A DNA stretch of 9,374 nucleotides. It comes from Hydrogenothermaceae bacterium (lineage in GTDB: Bacteria > Aquificota > Aquificia > Aquificales > Hydrogenothermaceae). Of this stretch, positions 1 to 6,004 are shown piece by piece (the first letter of the stretch is position 1; every line of letters begins with the position of its first letter). The position numbers were made by a program, and so were the translations under genes. The stretch covers positions 1 through 9,374 of the forward strand of contig JALSPY010000195.1 of the NCBI GenBank assembly GCA_026985705.1, read 5' to 3'. The notes under the pieces are model-generated. The model worked only from the letters and a program-made list of their open reading frames with translations. It was not told the DNA's origin and did no database searches.

Positions 1-540
1 ATAACCAAAGAGTTCTATTTCAAAATTATTCTCATTTAAAGTTGGACATCTAACGGGAACAAAAGGAGAAGTAACATTATTACTGTTTAAATGAATAAAT
101 TTTGCTAATGAAGTCTTTCCAGTTCCAATTTCACCTAATATAAGTATAGGTATGGAAGAAGAAGCTACCAATAACGCCTTGTCAATAATTTTCTGCATTC
201 TAGAGTTATTTGATGAAAATATAAAGAACTCCTCATCTTTTCCCTTTTTGTCCTCTAAAATAAACTGTATAAAATAACCTTTATGCTCTCCATATCTATC
301 TAAAACATTGGAGCTTATAAAAACGCCTGTATATGTATTATTTGCACTATCTTTAACTTTTCCAAAAATTCTTGGTAAATTAAGGTTATTTAAAACTTTT
401 TTATCGATTATAAGAGATGCAGTTTTACCTATAAGGTCCTCCTTAGTGTATCCAAGATAATATGCAAAATCCTCACTAATCCATTGAATAAAAAAATTCT
501 TATTTATTAATAAACTAAAACTTTCTTCAAATATCCTCAT
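1..540 (-). CDS. PAS-domain sigma-54-dependent transcriptional activator, N-terminal part (runs off the window)
   Basis: The frame is open from an ATG at 540 to position 1 with no stop, giving 180 visible residues. Residues ~10-95 look like a PAS sensor domain (YLGYTKEDLIGK and a GYFIQFILED strand). Residues from ~108 are the start of an NtrC-type AAA+ domain: Walker A GEIGTGKT at 136-143, then the VPVRCPTL and ELFGY segments that in this family immediately precede the GAFTGA loop contacting sigma-54. The window ends just before that loop, so the loop, Walker B and the expected C-terminal HTH are not visible. There is no receiver domain ahead of the PAS, so it probably senses a ligand or redox/energy state directly. 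The start is supported by a GAGG seven bases upstream, inside the TPR gene, which it overlaps by 14 bp. That implies translational coupling. The target genes cannot be inferred here; I found no convincing -24/-12 promoter. The family call is firm, the signal unknown. Confidence 0.88.
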   Translation of the reverse strand, partial: MRIFEESFSLLINKNFFIQWISEDFAYYLGYTKEDLIGKTASLIIDKKVLNNLNLPRIFGKVKDSANNTYTGVFISSNVLDRYGEHKGYFIQFILEDKKGKDEEFFIFSSNNSRMQKIIDKALLVASSSIPILILGEIGTGKTSLAKFIHLNSNNVTSPFVPVRCPTLNENNFEIELFGY

Positions 541-1531
541 CGCTATCCTCTAATGAAATTAATTTTTGTTCAATTTTTATTCTTAAATTGTCTGGAATAT
601 TGGGATTTTCATAAACTTTTTTGTAATACTCATATGCCTTTTTCTTATCTCCCAGCTTTTCATAAATTTTTGCCAAACCAATATCTCCTTCTATATATCC
701 CATATTTGATAAAACCTCGTAATAATCTTTTGCAACTAAATAATCACCCTGTTTTTCGTATAATTTTGCTAAAGTTTCCACCAAGTCTTTATTTTCTGGA
801 TAGTAGAAATAAGCTTCCTCAAGGATGGTTTGAGCCTTAGAGAACATTCCTAATTTTTCGTAAGCCTTACCTTTTATCAGAATTGCAGGAATAAAATCTT
901 TTTTTATTTTTAATATTTCGTCAGCATACTTTATTGAATTTTTAAAATAACCAATTTTAAAGTTTATAGCAGCCAACTTATATAAAATATCTATATTCTT
1001 TCTATCTAAAACCCAAGCTTTTTTATATAGAACAAGAGCTTCATCTAAATCTCCAGATATTTCTTTTATTTTGGCTTTATTTAAAATCTCCTTTATTAGT
1101 TTTTTTCTATCATCAAAATTGTCATTATTGACAACTTTTGTCTCCTTAATCTTATTTTGTTCAATTTTTCCGAGATTTTGGTTTGCAAACATCTCTTTTT
1201 CTTCATTATTTTTTTGATTTATGTTAACTAATTTTGTCTCTTTTACAGTATTGTCAATATTTTTCATATTTTTTTCATTTTTTATCTCAACTGATTTTGT
1301 GCTTACAGTAGTAGAGAAAAATTTCTTTTTGTTATCTATTATGAGTTTTGCAGAAACGCCGATGAACACTCCTAAAAATATTGTTCCTAAAACAGGTAGT
1401 ATATAGTCCCTTAACTCTTTATATTTTGTCTTAACTGAAACTAAAGGATGTATCCCTAAATTTTCTTTTCTTATCTCATTACCTTCTAAATCCTCCCTCT
1501 TCCTAACTAAAATTTTTCCTAGTAAACTCAT
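527..1531 (-). CDS. Membrane-anchored TPR-repeat protein
   Basis: Encodes 334 residues from the ATG at 1531. A TTG 12 bases further upstream (1543) would add MEEV, but the Shine-Dalgarno GGAGG (1537-1541) overlaps those codons and sits five bases before the ATG, so the ATG is preferred. Layout: a short basic cytoplasmic N-terminus, one membrane segment at ~44-64 (YILPVLGTIFLGVFIGVSAK), an Asn/Lys/Glu-rich low-complexity linker at ~66-145, then about five tandem tetratricopeptide repeats at ~150-310 with the usual Leu/Ala/Tyr/Gly spacing (for example AKLYEKQGDYLVAKDYYEVL). TPR arrays are protein-binding scaffolds; after an N-in anchor the array would lie in the periplasm. The acidic C-terminus (EDSDEDI) is encoded across the start of the sigma-54 regulator gene, suggesting a shared transcript. 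Similar anchored TPR proteins occur in pilus, cytochrome and envelope assembly, but nothing here decides the partner. Confidence 0.8.
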   Translation of the reverse strand: MSLLGKILVRKREDLEGNEIRKENLGIHPLVSVKTKYKELRDYILPVLGTIFLGVFIGVSAKLIIDNKKKFFSTTVSTKSVEIKNEKNMKNIDNTVKETKLVNINQKNNEEKEMFANQNLGKIEQNKIKETKVVNNDNFDDRKKLIKEILNKAKIKEISGDLDEALVLYKKAWVLDRKNIDILYKLAAINFKIGYFKNSIKYADEILKIKKDFIPAILIKGKAYEKLGMFSKAQTILEEAYFYYPENKDLVETLAKLYEKQGDYLVAKDYYEVLSNMGYIEGDIGLAKIYEKLGDKKKAYEYYKKVYENPNIPDNLRIKIEQKLISLEDSDEDI

Positions 1532-1536
1532 TACTT

Positions 1537-1541
1537 CCTCC
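1537..1541 (-). promoter_or_regulatory. Ribosome binding site that fixes the TPR gene start
   Basis: GGAGG on the minus strand, five bases before the ATG at 1531. A longer reading from the TTG at 1543 would place this Shine-Dalgarno inside the coding sequence and leave that TTG with no ribosome site of its own (only T/A-rich sequence upstream), so the shorter protein is favoured. Confidence 0.8.
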
Positions 1542-1547
1542 AAAAAA

Positions 1548-1566
1548 TTTATTCATTATCATTAAA
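1548..1566 (-). promoter_or_regulatory. Weak Fur-box-like sequence before the TPR gene
   Basis: The minus strand reads TTTAATGATAATGAATAAA, which matches 13 of 19 positions of the classical Fur box GATAATGATAATCATTATC. One heptamer arm (ATTATCA, 1555-1561 on the plus strand) is exact and the other is poor. It lies just upstream of the TPR gene's ribosome site and downstream of feoB. In such AT-rich DNA a match of this quality is expected fairly often by chance, so this is only a candidate. Confidence 0.18.
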
Positions 1567-1644
1567 TATATTTCGGTTAATTTAATAATTAAAACTTATG
1601 CAGATTTGATAAAAAAAGTAAGTGGTAAAGGTTAATGAGCTTAA

Positions 1645-1669
1645 TACCATAAATTTAAATTTAAGGGTA
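1645..1669. repeat. AT-rich dyad symmetry between feoB and the TPR gene
   Basis: A perfect 14-bp palindrome TAAATTTAAATTTA (1650-1663) is flanked by TACC on the left and GGGTA on the right, so the symmetry extends outward with one mismatched pair and one extra G. It lies 33-57 bases beyond the feoB stop on the feoB transcript. As RNA it could fold into a long, weak stem, but no U-run follows on the minus strand, so a rho-independent terminator is not supported. It could be an operator for the TPR/regulator unit, an mRNA 3' stabiliser, or chance. I see no strong promoter in the rest of 1532-1701. Confidence 0.3.
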
Positions 1670-1701
1670 AAAATAAAGAAGGAAAAATAAATATCTGCTA
1701 T

Positions 1702-3870
1702 TTATACATTGATTAAAAATTTTCCTAAGTTGTAAACAATGAAGGATACAATCCAAGCTGTAGATAGACTTATAGAAACAGAAACCAAAACCCATTTATA
1801 ACTGTTTAGCTCCTGTTTTATAGCAGCAATTGTTGCCATACAGGGAGTGTATAAAAGTAGAAAAACTAAAAAAGATAGTGCTGATATTGGAGTAAAGGAT
1901 TTCCTTATAGCTTCCATAAGTTTACTGTTATTATCTTCTTCAGTTTCTAAATCTCCAAATATGTTTATATTTAAAATTTTTGGAATACTTTTCAAAGCTT
2001 CTAAATTTGCATCAATAAACCCATTTATAACTATCTGATTGAATTCTTTAAAAGTAGTTTTTTCAGGAATATTTTCTTTTATTTCTTCTGCATAAATATT
2101 TCCCATTGTTGCTATAACCACCTCTTTTGCAACAAAACCTGATATTAGCGAGCCTGTAGCTTGCCAATTTCCAAAACCTAAAGGTTCAAAGATTGGTGCT
2201 ATAGCAGAGCTTATCTTTCCAAATAGACTATCTTCAAGATTTTTTACTCCAAACGGAATATGAAGTAGAAACCATATAATAACTGATGTTGCTAGAATAA
2301 AACTTCCAGCATCTTTGATAAAGGCTTTAGTTTTTATCCAAGAGTATTTAAGCATATATTTAAAAGAAGGAAGTCTATAAGGTGGAAGCTCAAATATAAA
2401 GTGAGAAGCTTCCTCTTTTATAATAAATTTTTGTAATATAAAAGCTACAACACCAGCAACAAAAATTCCTAATAAATATAAAAATAAAATAACTAAAGCT
2501 TTATTTTCCTCAAAAAATATCGTTGTAAAGAAAACAAAAACAGTTAATCTTGCACCACATGACATAAATGGTATTAATAGAACTGTCAAAACCTTAATTT
2601 TATAATCTTCCAAAGTTCTTGTTGAGTATACTGCAGGAACATTACAACCAAAACCTAGTATCAAAGGAATAAAAGATTTCCCATTTAGTCCAAATATTGA
2701 CATTACTCTATCCATTAGAAATGCAACCCTTGACATATAGCCACTTTCCTCTAGAAAAGCCATGAATAGATAAAGTAAAAAGAGAACAGGTATAAATACT
2801 AATACAAAACCAACTCCTGTTATAATTCCATCAAGTATTAAAGATTTAAACCAGTCTGAAACTCCTAAATCTGTTAAAAGATAATAAGTGTAAGGAATTA
2901 TTAAGTTATTTATTAAACTGTCTAACCAATCTACGTATGGAGTTGATATTTGGAATGTGGCATTAAATAGTATCCAGATTATAAATATGAAAATTGGAAA
3001 ACCTAAATATTTGTTTAAAAAGATATTGTCTAGCTTTAATGTAAGATTGATAGCATTTTCTTTTTTCCTTTTTTTTATTACAGATTTATATATACCTATT
3101 ACTATTGAGTATCTAGCTTCAATTATTATGGTTGATATGTCTCTTTCAAAAAGTCTTTCTAACTTTTTCCGTGAAAATTCAGCTTCCTTTAGTATCTCCG
3201 ACTTTATCTCTTCTCCTATAAAAAAATAATTTCCTTCAAGTATTGATAAAATTAGAAATCTTTTTGGAAATTTATTTAACAATTCAGGTTGATATTTTTC
3301 TATAACTGTTTCTAATCTTTTTATCTCCTCTTCAATTTCTCCTTTATACTTAAGTTCGCAGTTTTTAGGAAAACCTTTTTCATAAATCTCTATAGCTTTA
3401 TCTAAAACTTTAAAAATACCTTCCTTCTTTTTTGCAGATATTGGTATCGCAGGAGCACATAAAAATCTAGATAACTTTTTATAATTAACCTCTATTCCTT
3501 CTTTTTTAGCTTCATCACACATATTTAGAGCTAAAACTAGAGGCAATTCCATTTCCATAAGCTGAATAGTTAAATAAAGATTTCTCTCTAAATTTGTTAT
3601 ATCAATTACATTTATAACAACATCAGGTTTTTCAGTAGTTAGATAATCAAAAGTAATTTTTTCTTCAGCTACATCGTTAGATAAGCTGTATATACCCGGT
3701 AAATCTATAAGATAAATTTCATAATTTTTATATTTAAAAACTGCCTCTTTTTTTTCTATTGTTACTCCAGCCCAGTTTCCAATATGTAGGTCTGTTCCAG
3801 CAATTCCATTTATAAATGTTGTTTTTCCGGTGTTTGGATTTCCAACAACAGCTATTTTTATCCTTTTCAT
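1702..3870 (-). CDS. feoB: Ferrous iron transport protein B (FeoB)
   Basis: Encodes 722 residues. The N-terminal cytosolic G domain has all five GTPase motifs: G1 GNPNTGKT (10-17), G2 around GNWAGVTIEKK (31-41), G3 DLPG (56-59), G4 NMCD (116-119) and G5 SAK (145-147). A helical spacer (~170-270) follows, then the polytopic membrane part with the FeoB core segments GFGCNVPAV (406-414, Cys409) and SCGARL (437-442, Cys438), and Cys677 in YTPC near the C-terminus. These cysteines occupy positions proposed to line the Fe(II) path in the family. The length is close to that of E. coli FeoB (about 770), and no feoA or feoC gene is visible. GGAGG (3876-3880) precedes the ATG by five bases. The gene lies 40 bp downstream of a porin gene, and the gap holds a near-copy of the palindromic site found before that porin, suggesting shared metal-responsive control. 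It imports Fe(II) across the inner membrane. Confidence 0.97.
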   Translation of the reverse strand: MKRIKIAVVGNPNTGKTTFINGIAGTDLHIGNWAGVTIEKKEAVFKYKNYEIYLIDLPGIYSLSNDVAEEKITFDYLTTEKPDVVINVIDITNLERNLYLTIQLMEMELPLVLALNMCDEAKKEGIEVNYKKLSRFLCAPAIPISAKKKEGIFKVLDKAIEIYEKGFPKNCELKYKGEIEEEIKRLETVIEKYQPELLNKFPKRFLILSILEGNYFFIGEEIKSEILKEAEFSRKKLERLFERDISTIIIEARYSIVIGIYKSVIKKRKKENAINLTLKLDNIFLNKYLGFPIFIFIIWILFNATFQISTPYVDWLDSLINNLIIPYTYYLLTDLGVSDWFKSLILDGIITGVGFVLVFIPVLFLLYLFMAFLEESGYMSRVAFLMDRVMSIFGLNGKSFIPLILGFGCNVPAVYSTRTLEDYKIKVLTVLLIPFMSCGARLTVFVFFTTIFFEENKALVILFLYLLGIFVAGVVAFILQKFIIKEEASHFIFELPPYRLPSFKYMLKYSWIKTKAFIKDAGSFILATSVIIWFLLHIPFGVKNLEDSLFGKISSAIAPIFEPLGFGNWQATGSLISGFVAKEVVIATMGNIYAEEIKENIPEKTTFKEFNQIVINGFIDANLEALKSIPKILNINIFGDLETEEDNNSKLMEAIRKSFTPISALSFLVFLLLYTPCMATIAAIKQELNSYKWVLVSVSISLSTAWIVSFIVYNLGKFLINV

Positions 3871-3891
3871 TTAATCCTCCACTTTTAATAT

Positions 3892-3910
3892 TATTAAAAT
3901 TCAATCTCAA
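3892..3910. promoter_or_regulatory. Candidate metalloregulator operator upstream of feoB (copy 2)
   Basis: The plus strand reads TATTAAAATTCAATCTCAA. It matches the site before the porin gene (4916-4934) at 16 of 19 positions, including the shared core AAATTCAAT. The dyad is less perfect here: two of seven arm pairs mismatch. It fills the space between the porin stop (3911) and the feoB ribosome site (3876-3880). The 7-1-7 layout resembles Fur-family boxes. Binding by Fur is inferred from the layout and from feoB being a classic Fur target; no regulator gene is in the window. Confidence 0.42.
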
Positions 3911-4897
3911 TTAATACTTAAAATAAAATCTAAACCCACAGACTAATCTCTCCTTTCCCTCCTTTAAATATTGTAAGTCAGTAGTAAAACTTATATATTT
4001 AGAAATTCTATATTTATGATATAACTCAACAGCTTTTAGATTATTACTATCTTGATTATTATATAGGAAACTATACCCTAAACCTAAACTTCCTAATCTT
4101 TCCAAATTATATGTAAAACCAAAACTATAAAAATTTTTGAAATCTACATTATTTTTTCCAGCTCTAAAGAAGAAACCTAAATTTTTATAAGTATAATCAG
4201 ATGAAAAACCAAACCCTTTATACTCTGAGCTACCAAATAGATAGTAATAGTAAAGTCTGATATTTAGATTTTTATAACTATGATCAAACTCTATTACTCC
4301 AACATTTCCACTATCAGGTTTATTCTCCATATAAAGAATATCAGTCTCTAAATTATCAGTTAATTTTAGTTTTAGATTTACTCCCAGATTGTATGAAGGT
4401 AATAAAGCTATAGGGTTATTCACTAAAGAAGGATTTAAAAACTGTGTATGTTCATCATTTGCATATTCATTACCATCTATAAATGCTGTGCTATCTATAA
4501 GACCTATGGTAAAATTTAACATGTCGTTATCAAACTGATAAAAAGCTTCTAACAGATATTTTCTATCTGTTCCGTTTATATATCTTAAATCATCTTCTAA
4601 ATCGTCAGCTGTAGAACCGATGGAATAACCTAGCCTTTCCAATTTTTTATTTAAACCATTTCCAAAGGATACACTGGTATTAACAAAGATAAGATTATTT
4701 TCATCCAAATTAAGTATAAAGAATAGATGAGATGTATTATAAATAGTTGAGTAATCTTTGATAGCCTGAAAGACAACAGCATCTACAAAATCTATTTTAT
4801 GTTTGTGTTCCTCATGCTCCTTTATAAATGGTTTTTCTGTTTCTTGGGCAAAAATCTTTCCAGCTATTATTAGAAATATTAAATATTTTTTCTTCAT
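3911..4897 (-). CDS. OprB-like outer-membrane porin with His cluster
   Basis: Encodes 328 residues. Residues 1-17 form a signal peptide (MKKK, a hydrophobic core, then IFA before QET). The body alternates hydrophobic/aromatic and polar residues in short strands, as in an outer-membrane beta-barrel, and the protein ends in an aromatic strand (FRFYFKY). The stretch at ~141-173 (GLIDSTAFIDGNEYAND, QFLNPSLVNNP, then a Pro-Ser-Tyr-Asn-Leu-Gly turn) is characteristic of the carbohydrate-selective porin OprB family. It is shorter than Pseudomonas OprB (about 450) and has no SLH domain. Just after the signal peptide lies HEEHKHK (28-34), a plausible metal-binding cluster. The gene lies 40 bp upstream of feoB, and a palindromic site precedes each gene. 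Sugar uptake is the textbook role of the family; context favours metal-ion passage here, which is inference. The ribosome site is AAAGG about seven bases before the ATG. Confidence 0.75.
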   Translation of the reverse strand: MKKKYLIFLIIAGKIFAQETEKPFIKEHEEHKHKIDFVDAVVFQAIKDYSTIYNTSHLFFILNLDENNLIFVNTSVSFGNGLNKKLERLGYSIGSTADDLEDDLRYINGTDRKYLLEAFYQFDNDMLNFTIGLIDSTAFIDGNEYANDEHTQFLNPSLVNNPIALLPSYNLGVNLKLKLTDNLETDILYMENKPDSGNVGVIEFDHSYKNLNIRLYYYYLFGSSEYKGFGFSSDYTYKNLGFFFRAGKNNVDFKNFYSFGFTYNLERLGSLGLGYSFLYNNQDSNNLKAVELYHKYRISKYISFTTDLQYLKEGKERLVCGFRFYFKY

Positions 4898-4915
4898 CTT
4901 TTTACCTTTTATTTT

Positions 4916-4934
4916 TATTGAAATTCAATTTCAT
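4916..4934. promoter_or_regulatory. Candidate metalloregulator operator upstream of the porin gene (copy 1)
   Basis: It contains the perfect 7-1-7 palindrome TGAAATT-C-AATTTCA (4919-4933). Fur-family operators share this layout; against TGATAAT-N-ATTATCA it matches 10 of 14 arm positions. It lies 20-40 bases downstream of a TATAAT (4954-4959, minus strand) and just upstream of the porin ribosome site, where a bound repressor could block initiation or early elongation. A 16/19 copy precedes feoB. I infer one regulator for both genes, but its identity is unproven. Confidence 0.48.
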
Positions 4935-4953
4935 ATTTAAATAGAAAATAACT

Positions 4954-4982
4954 ATTATAAATGATTTTTATCACCTTAATAG
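4954..4982 (-). promoter_or_regulatory. Possible promoter of the porin-feoB unit
   Basis: A perfect -10 TATAAT lies at 4954-4959 on the minus strand. The hexamer 17 bases upstream (CTATTA, 4977-4982) is a poor -35, so an activator or an alternative start is possible. A small inverted repeat TGAT-TTTT-ATCA (4962-4973) sits between the two. Transcription would begin about 50 bases before the porin ATG and pass through the palindrome at 4919-4933. Confidence 0.35.
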
Positions 4983-4987
4983 TCTCC

Positions 4988-5902
4988 TTAAAAAGATTTA
5001 AGATAAGTTTTTAATAGAGGAACTAAATCTTTCTTTTCCTCATTAATACAGATTTTAATTAAATATTTAAGTGCTTCTTTTTTAGGTAAACATAAATTGA
5101 AACTTTCAGAGATATTTTTTAGTTGTCTATATAAATAGAATACTCCACATGTATCATTTAATCTACATTCTAAAAATTCTTTCTTTGATAGAAAAAGTGT
5201 TGTTCTAACGAAAAATTTATAGTTATTAACTTTATCTTTTTCTTCTTTATTACATCTTATTAGTTTTAACCATATGTTAGAAAAAAGTATAGCTGGGAAC
5301 TCATCATAAAAGTTCCTATAGGCTACTATTTTTTTTAAAGTGGATAATTGAGGACAATTTTCTTTTTTACATAATTCATATTTTTTAAATAAAACCTTTC
5401 TAAACTTTATATTTCCATAAACTTTAGAAAAAGTGAAATGGGTTAATTCATGCATTAAAGTTAAGTCAAAATTAGGTTTCCTACATATTTTTTCCTTAAA
5501 TATGCCAAACACATTTTTTTCTATACAGTTTTTAGATGGGTCATAATTTATTATGATAATTCCTCTTCTAAAAATTCCTTCAGGTTCTAGAAGAGACGAA
5601 GAGATATTTATTAAAACTTTAGGACAGTATGAATATTCTTTTGACGGGATTAGAGGGATTTTTGTTTCTCCTCCACTTTTTGCAAACTCTAAAATTTCTT
5701 TTTCTAAAGATTTTAGTCTTGTATTATAGTAATAATAACATTGAAATGTAATATTCGTTATATAGGAAATTTTCCCATTAGTTAAATTTTCCATATGTTT
5801 AATATAATCGTTAATATATTTAATATCATTAAGCCCTTTTCCAAAACATGTTAAATTAAAGAGAAAAGTTGTTAAAAGGACTATACTTATAATTCTTAAC
5901 AT
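4988..5902 (-). CDS. Exported Cys-rich putative zinc metalloprotease (HExxH), family not recognised
   Basis: Encodes 304 residues. An N-terminal hydrophobic stretch (LRIISIVLLTTFLFNLTCFG) fits a signal peptide; Cys19 lacks a good lipobox. Residues 151-155 are HELTH, a HExxH zinc-binding and catalytic signature in a helix (LTLMHELTHFTF). A candidate third ligand is Glu201 in YDEFPA, 46 residues later, which resembles the ExxA of gluzincins. Eleven more cysteines lie in the mature part, several close in sequence (126/140, 178/183, 246/252, 271/285), suggesting disulfides or metal sites in the periplasm or outside the cell. I do not recognise the family outside the HExxH region, and the substrate is unknown. 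GGAGG (5912-5916) precedes the ATG. The gene diverges from trmFO and lies 90 bp upstream of the porin gene on the same strand, so it could be co-transcribed, though the porin appears to have its own signals. Confidence 0.68.
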   Translation of the reverse strand: MLRIISIVLLTTFLFNLTCFGKGLNDIKYINDYIKHMENLTNGKISYITNITFQCYYYYNTRLKSLEKEILEFAKSGGETKIPLIPSKEYSYCPKVLINISSSLLEPEGIFRRGIIIINYDPSKNCIEKNVFGIFKEKICRKPNFDLTLMHELTHFTFSKVYGNIKFRKVLFKKYELCKKENCPQLSTLKKIVAYRNFYDEFPAILFSNIWLKLIRCNKEEKDKVNNYKFFVRTTLFLSKKEFLECRLNDTCGVFYLYRQLKNISESFNLCLPKKEALKYLIKICINEEKKDLVPLLKTYLKSF

Positions 5903-5954
5903 AAATTTAGACCTCCCTATCTTTTAGGGGTTGCAATTTAAAATTTAATTTTCA

Positions 5955-5983
5955 AATATATTAAAACTGTGAAAAAATAACAA
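5955..5983 (-). promoter_or_regulatory. Candidate sigma-70-type promoter of the HExxH gene
   Basis: On the minus strand, TTGTTA (5978-5983, -35, 4/6 match) and TATATT (5955-5960, -10, 5/6 match) are separated by exactly 17 bases. Transcription would start near 5948, about 45 bases before the ATG at 5902. The palindrome AAAATT-T-AATTTT (5940-5952) overlaps the predicted start. For trmFO on the opposite strand I found only TTGCAA (5931-5936) with a badly spaced TATATT, so its promoter is unresolved. Confidence 0.42.
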
Positions 5984-6004
5984 ATTTATTTAAGAGGTTA
6001 ATTT

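Noticed and set aside
553..1406. Plus-strand open frames opposite the TPR gene
   Set aside because: They lie antisense to a gene with clear TPR repeats, lack convincing ribosome sites, and translate to low-complexity Phe/Leu-rich sequence typical of shadow frames.
1532..1701. Sigma-54 (-24/-12) promoter controlled by the adjacent activator
   Set aside because: GG and GC pairs in this gap (such as TGGTATTAAGC on the minus strand) do not have the required ten-base separation.
2533..2566. Thr443 after the FeoB SCGARL segment as an unusual gate substitution
   Set aside because: Some family members have Pro here, but E. coli FeoB has Ala as I recall, so this position tolerates variation and is not a defect.
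1847..3229. Plus-strand open frames opposite feoB (63 and 90 codons)
   Set aside because: They are antisense to an unambiguous FeoB and have no recognisable motif or start signal.
4988..5902. HExxH protein as a lipoprotein anchored at Cys19
   Set aside because: The residues before Cys19 are Asn-Leu-Thr, which do not fit a lipobox, so an ordinary cleaved signal peptide or anchor is more likely.
5921..5932. Rho-independent terminator at the CTTTTAGGGGTT stretch
   Set aside because: There is no complementary GC-rich arm; it is the leader just upstream of the HExxH gene's ribosome site.
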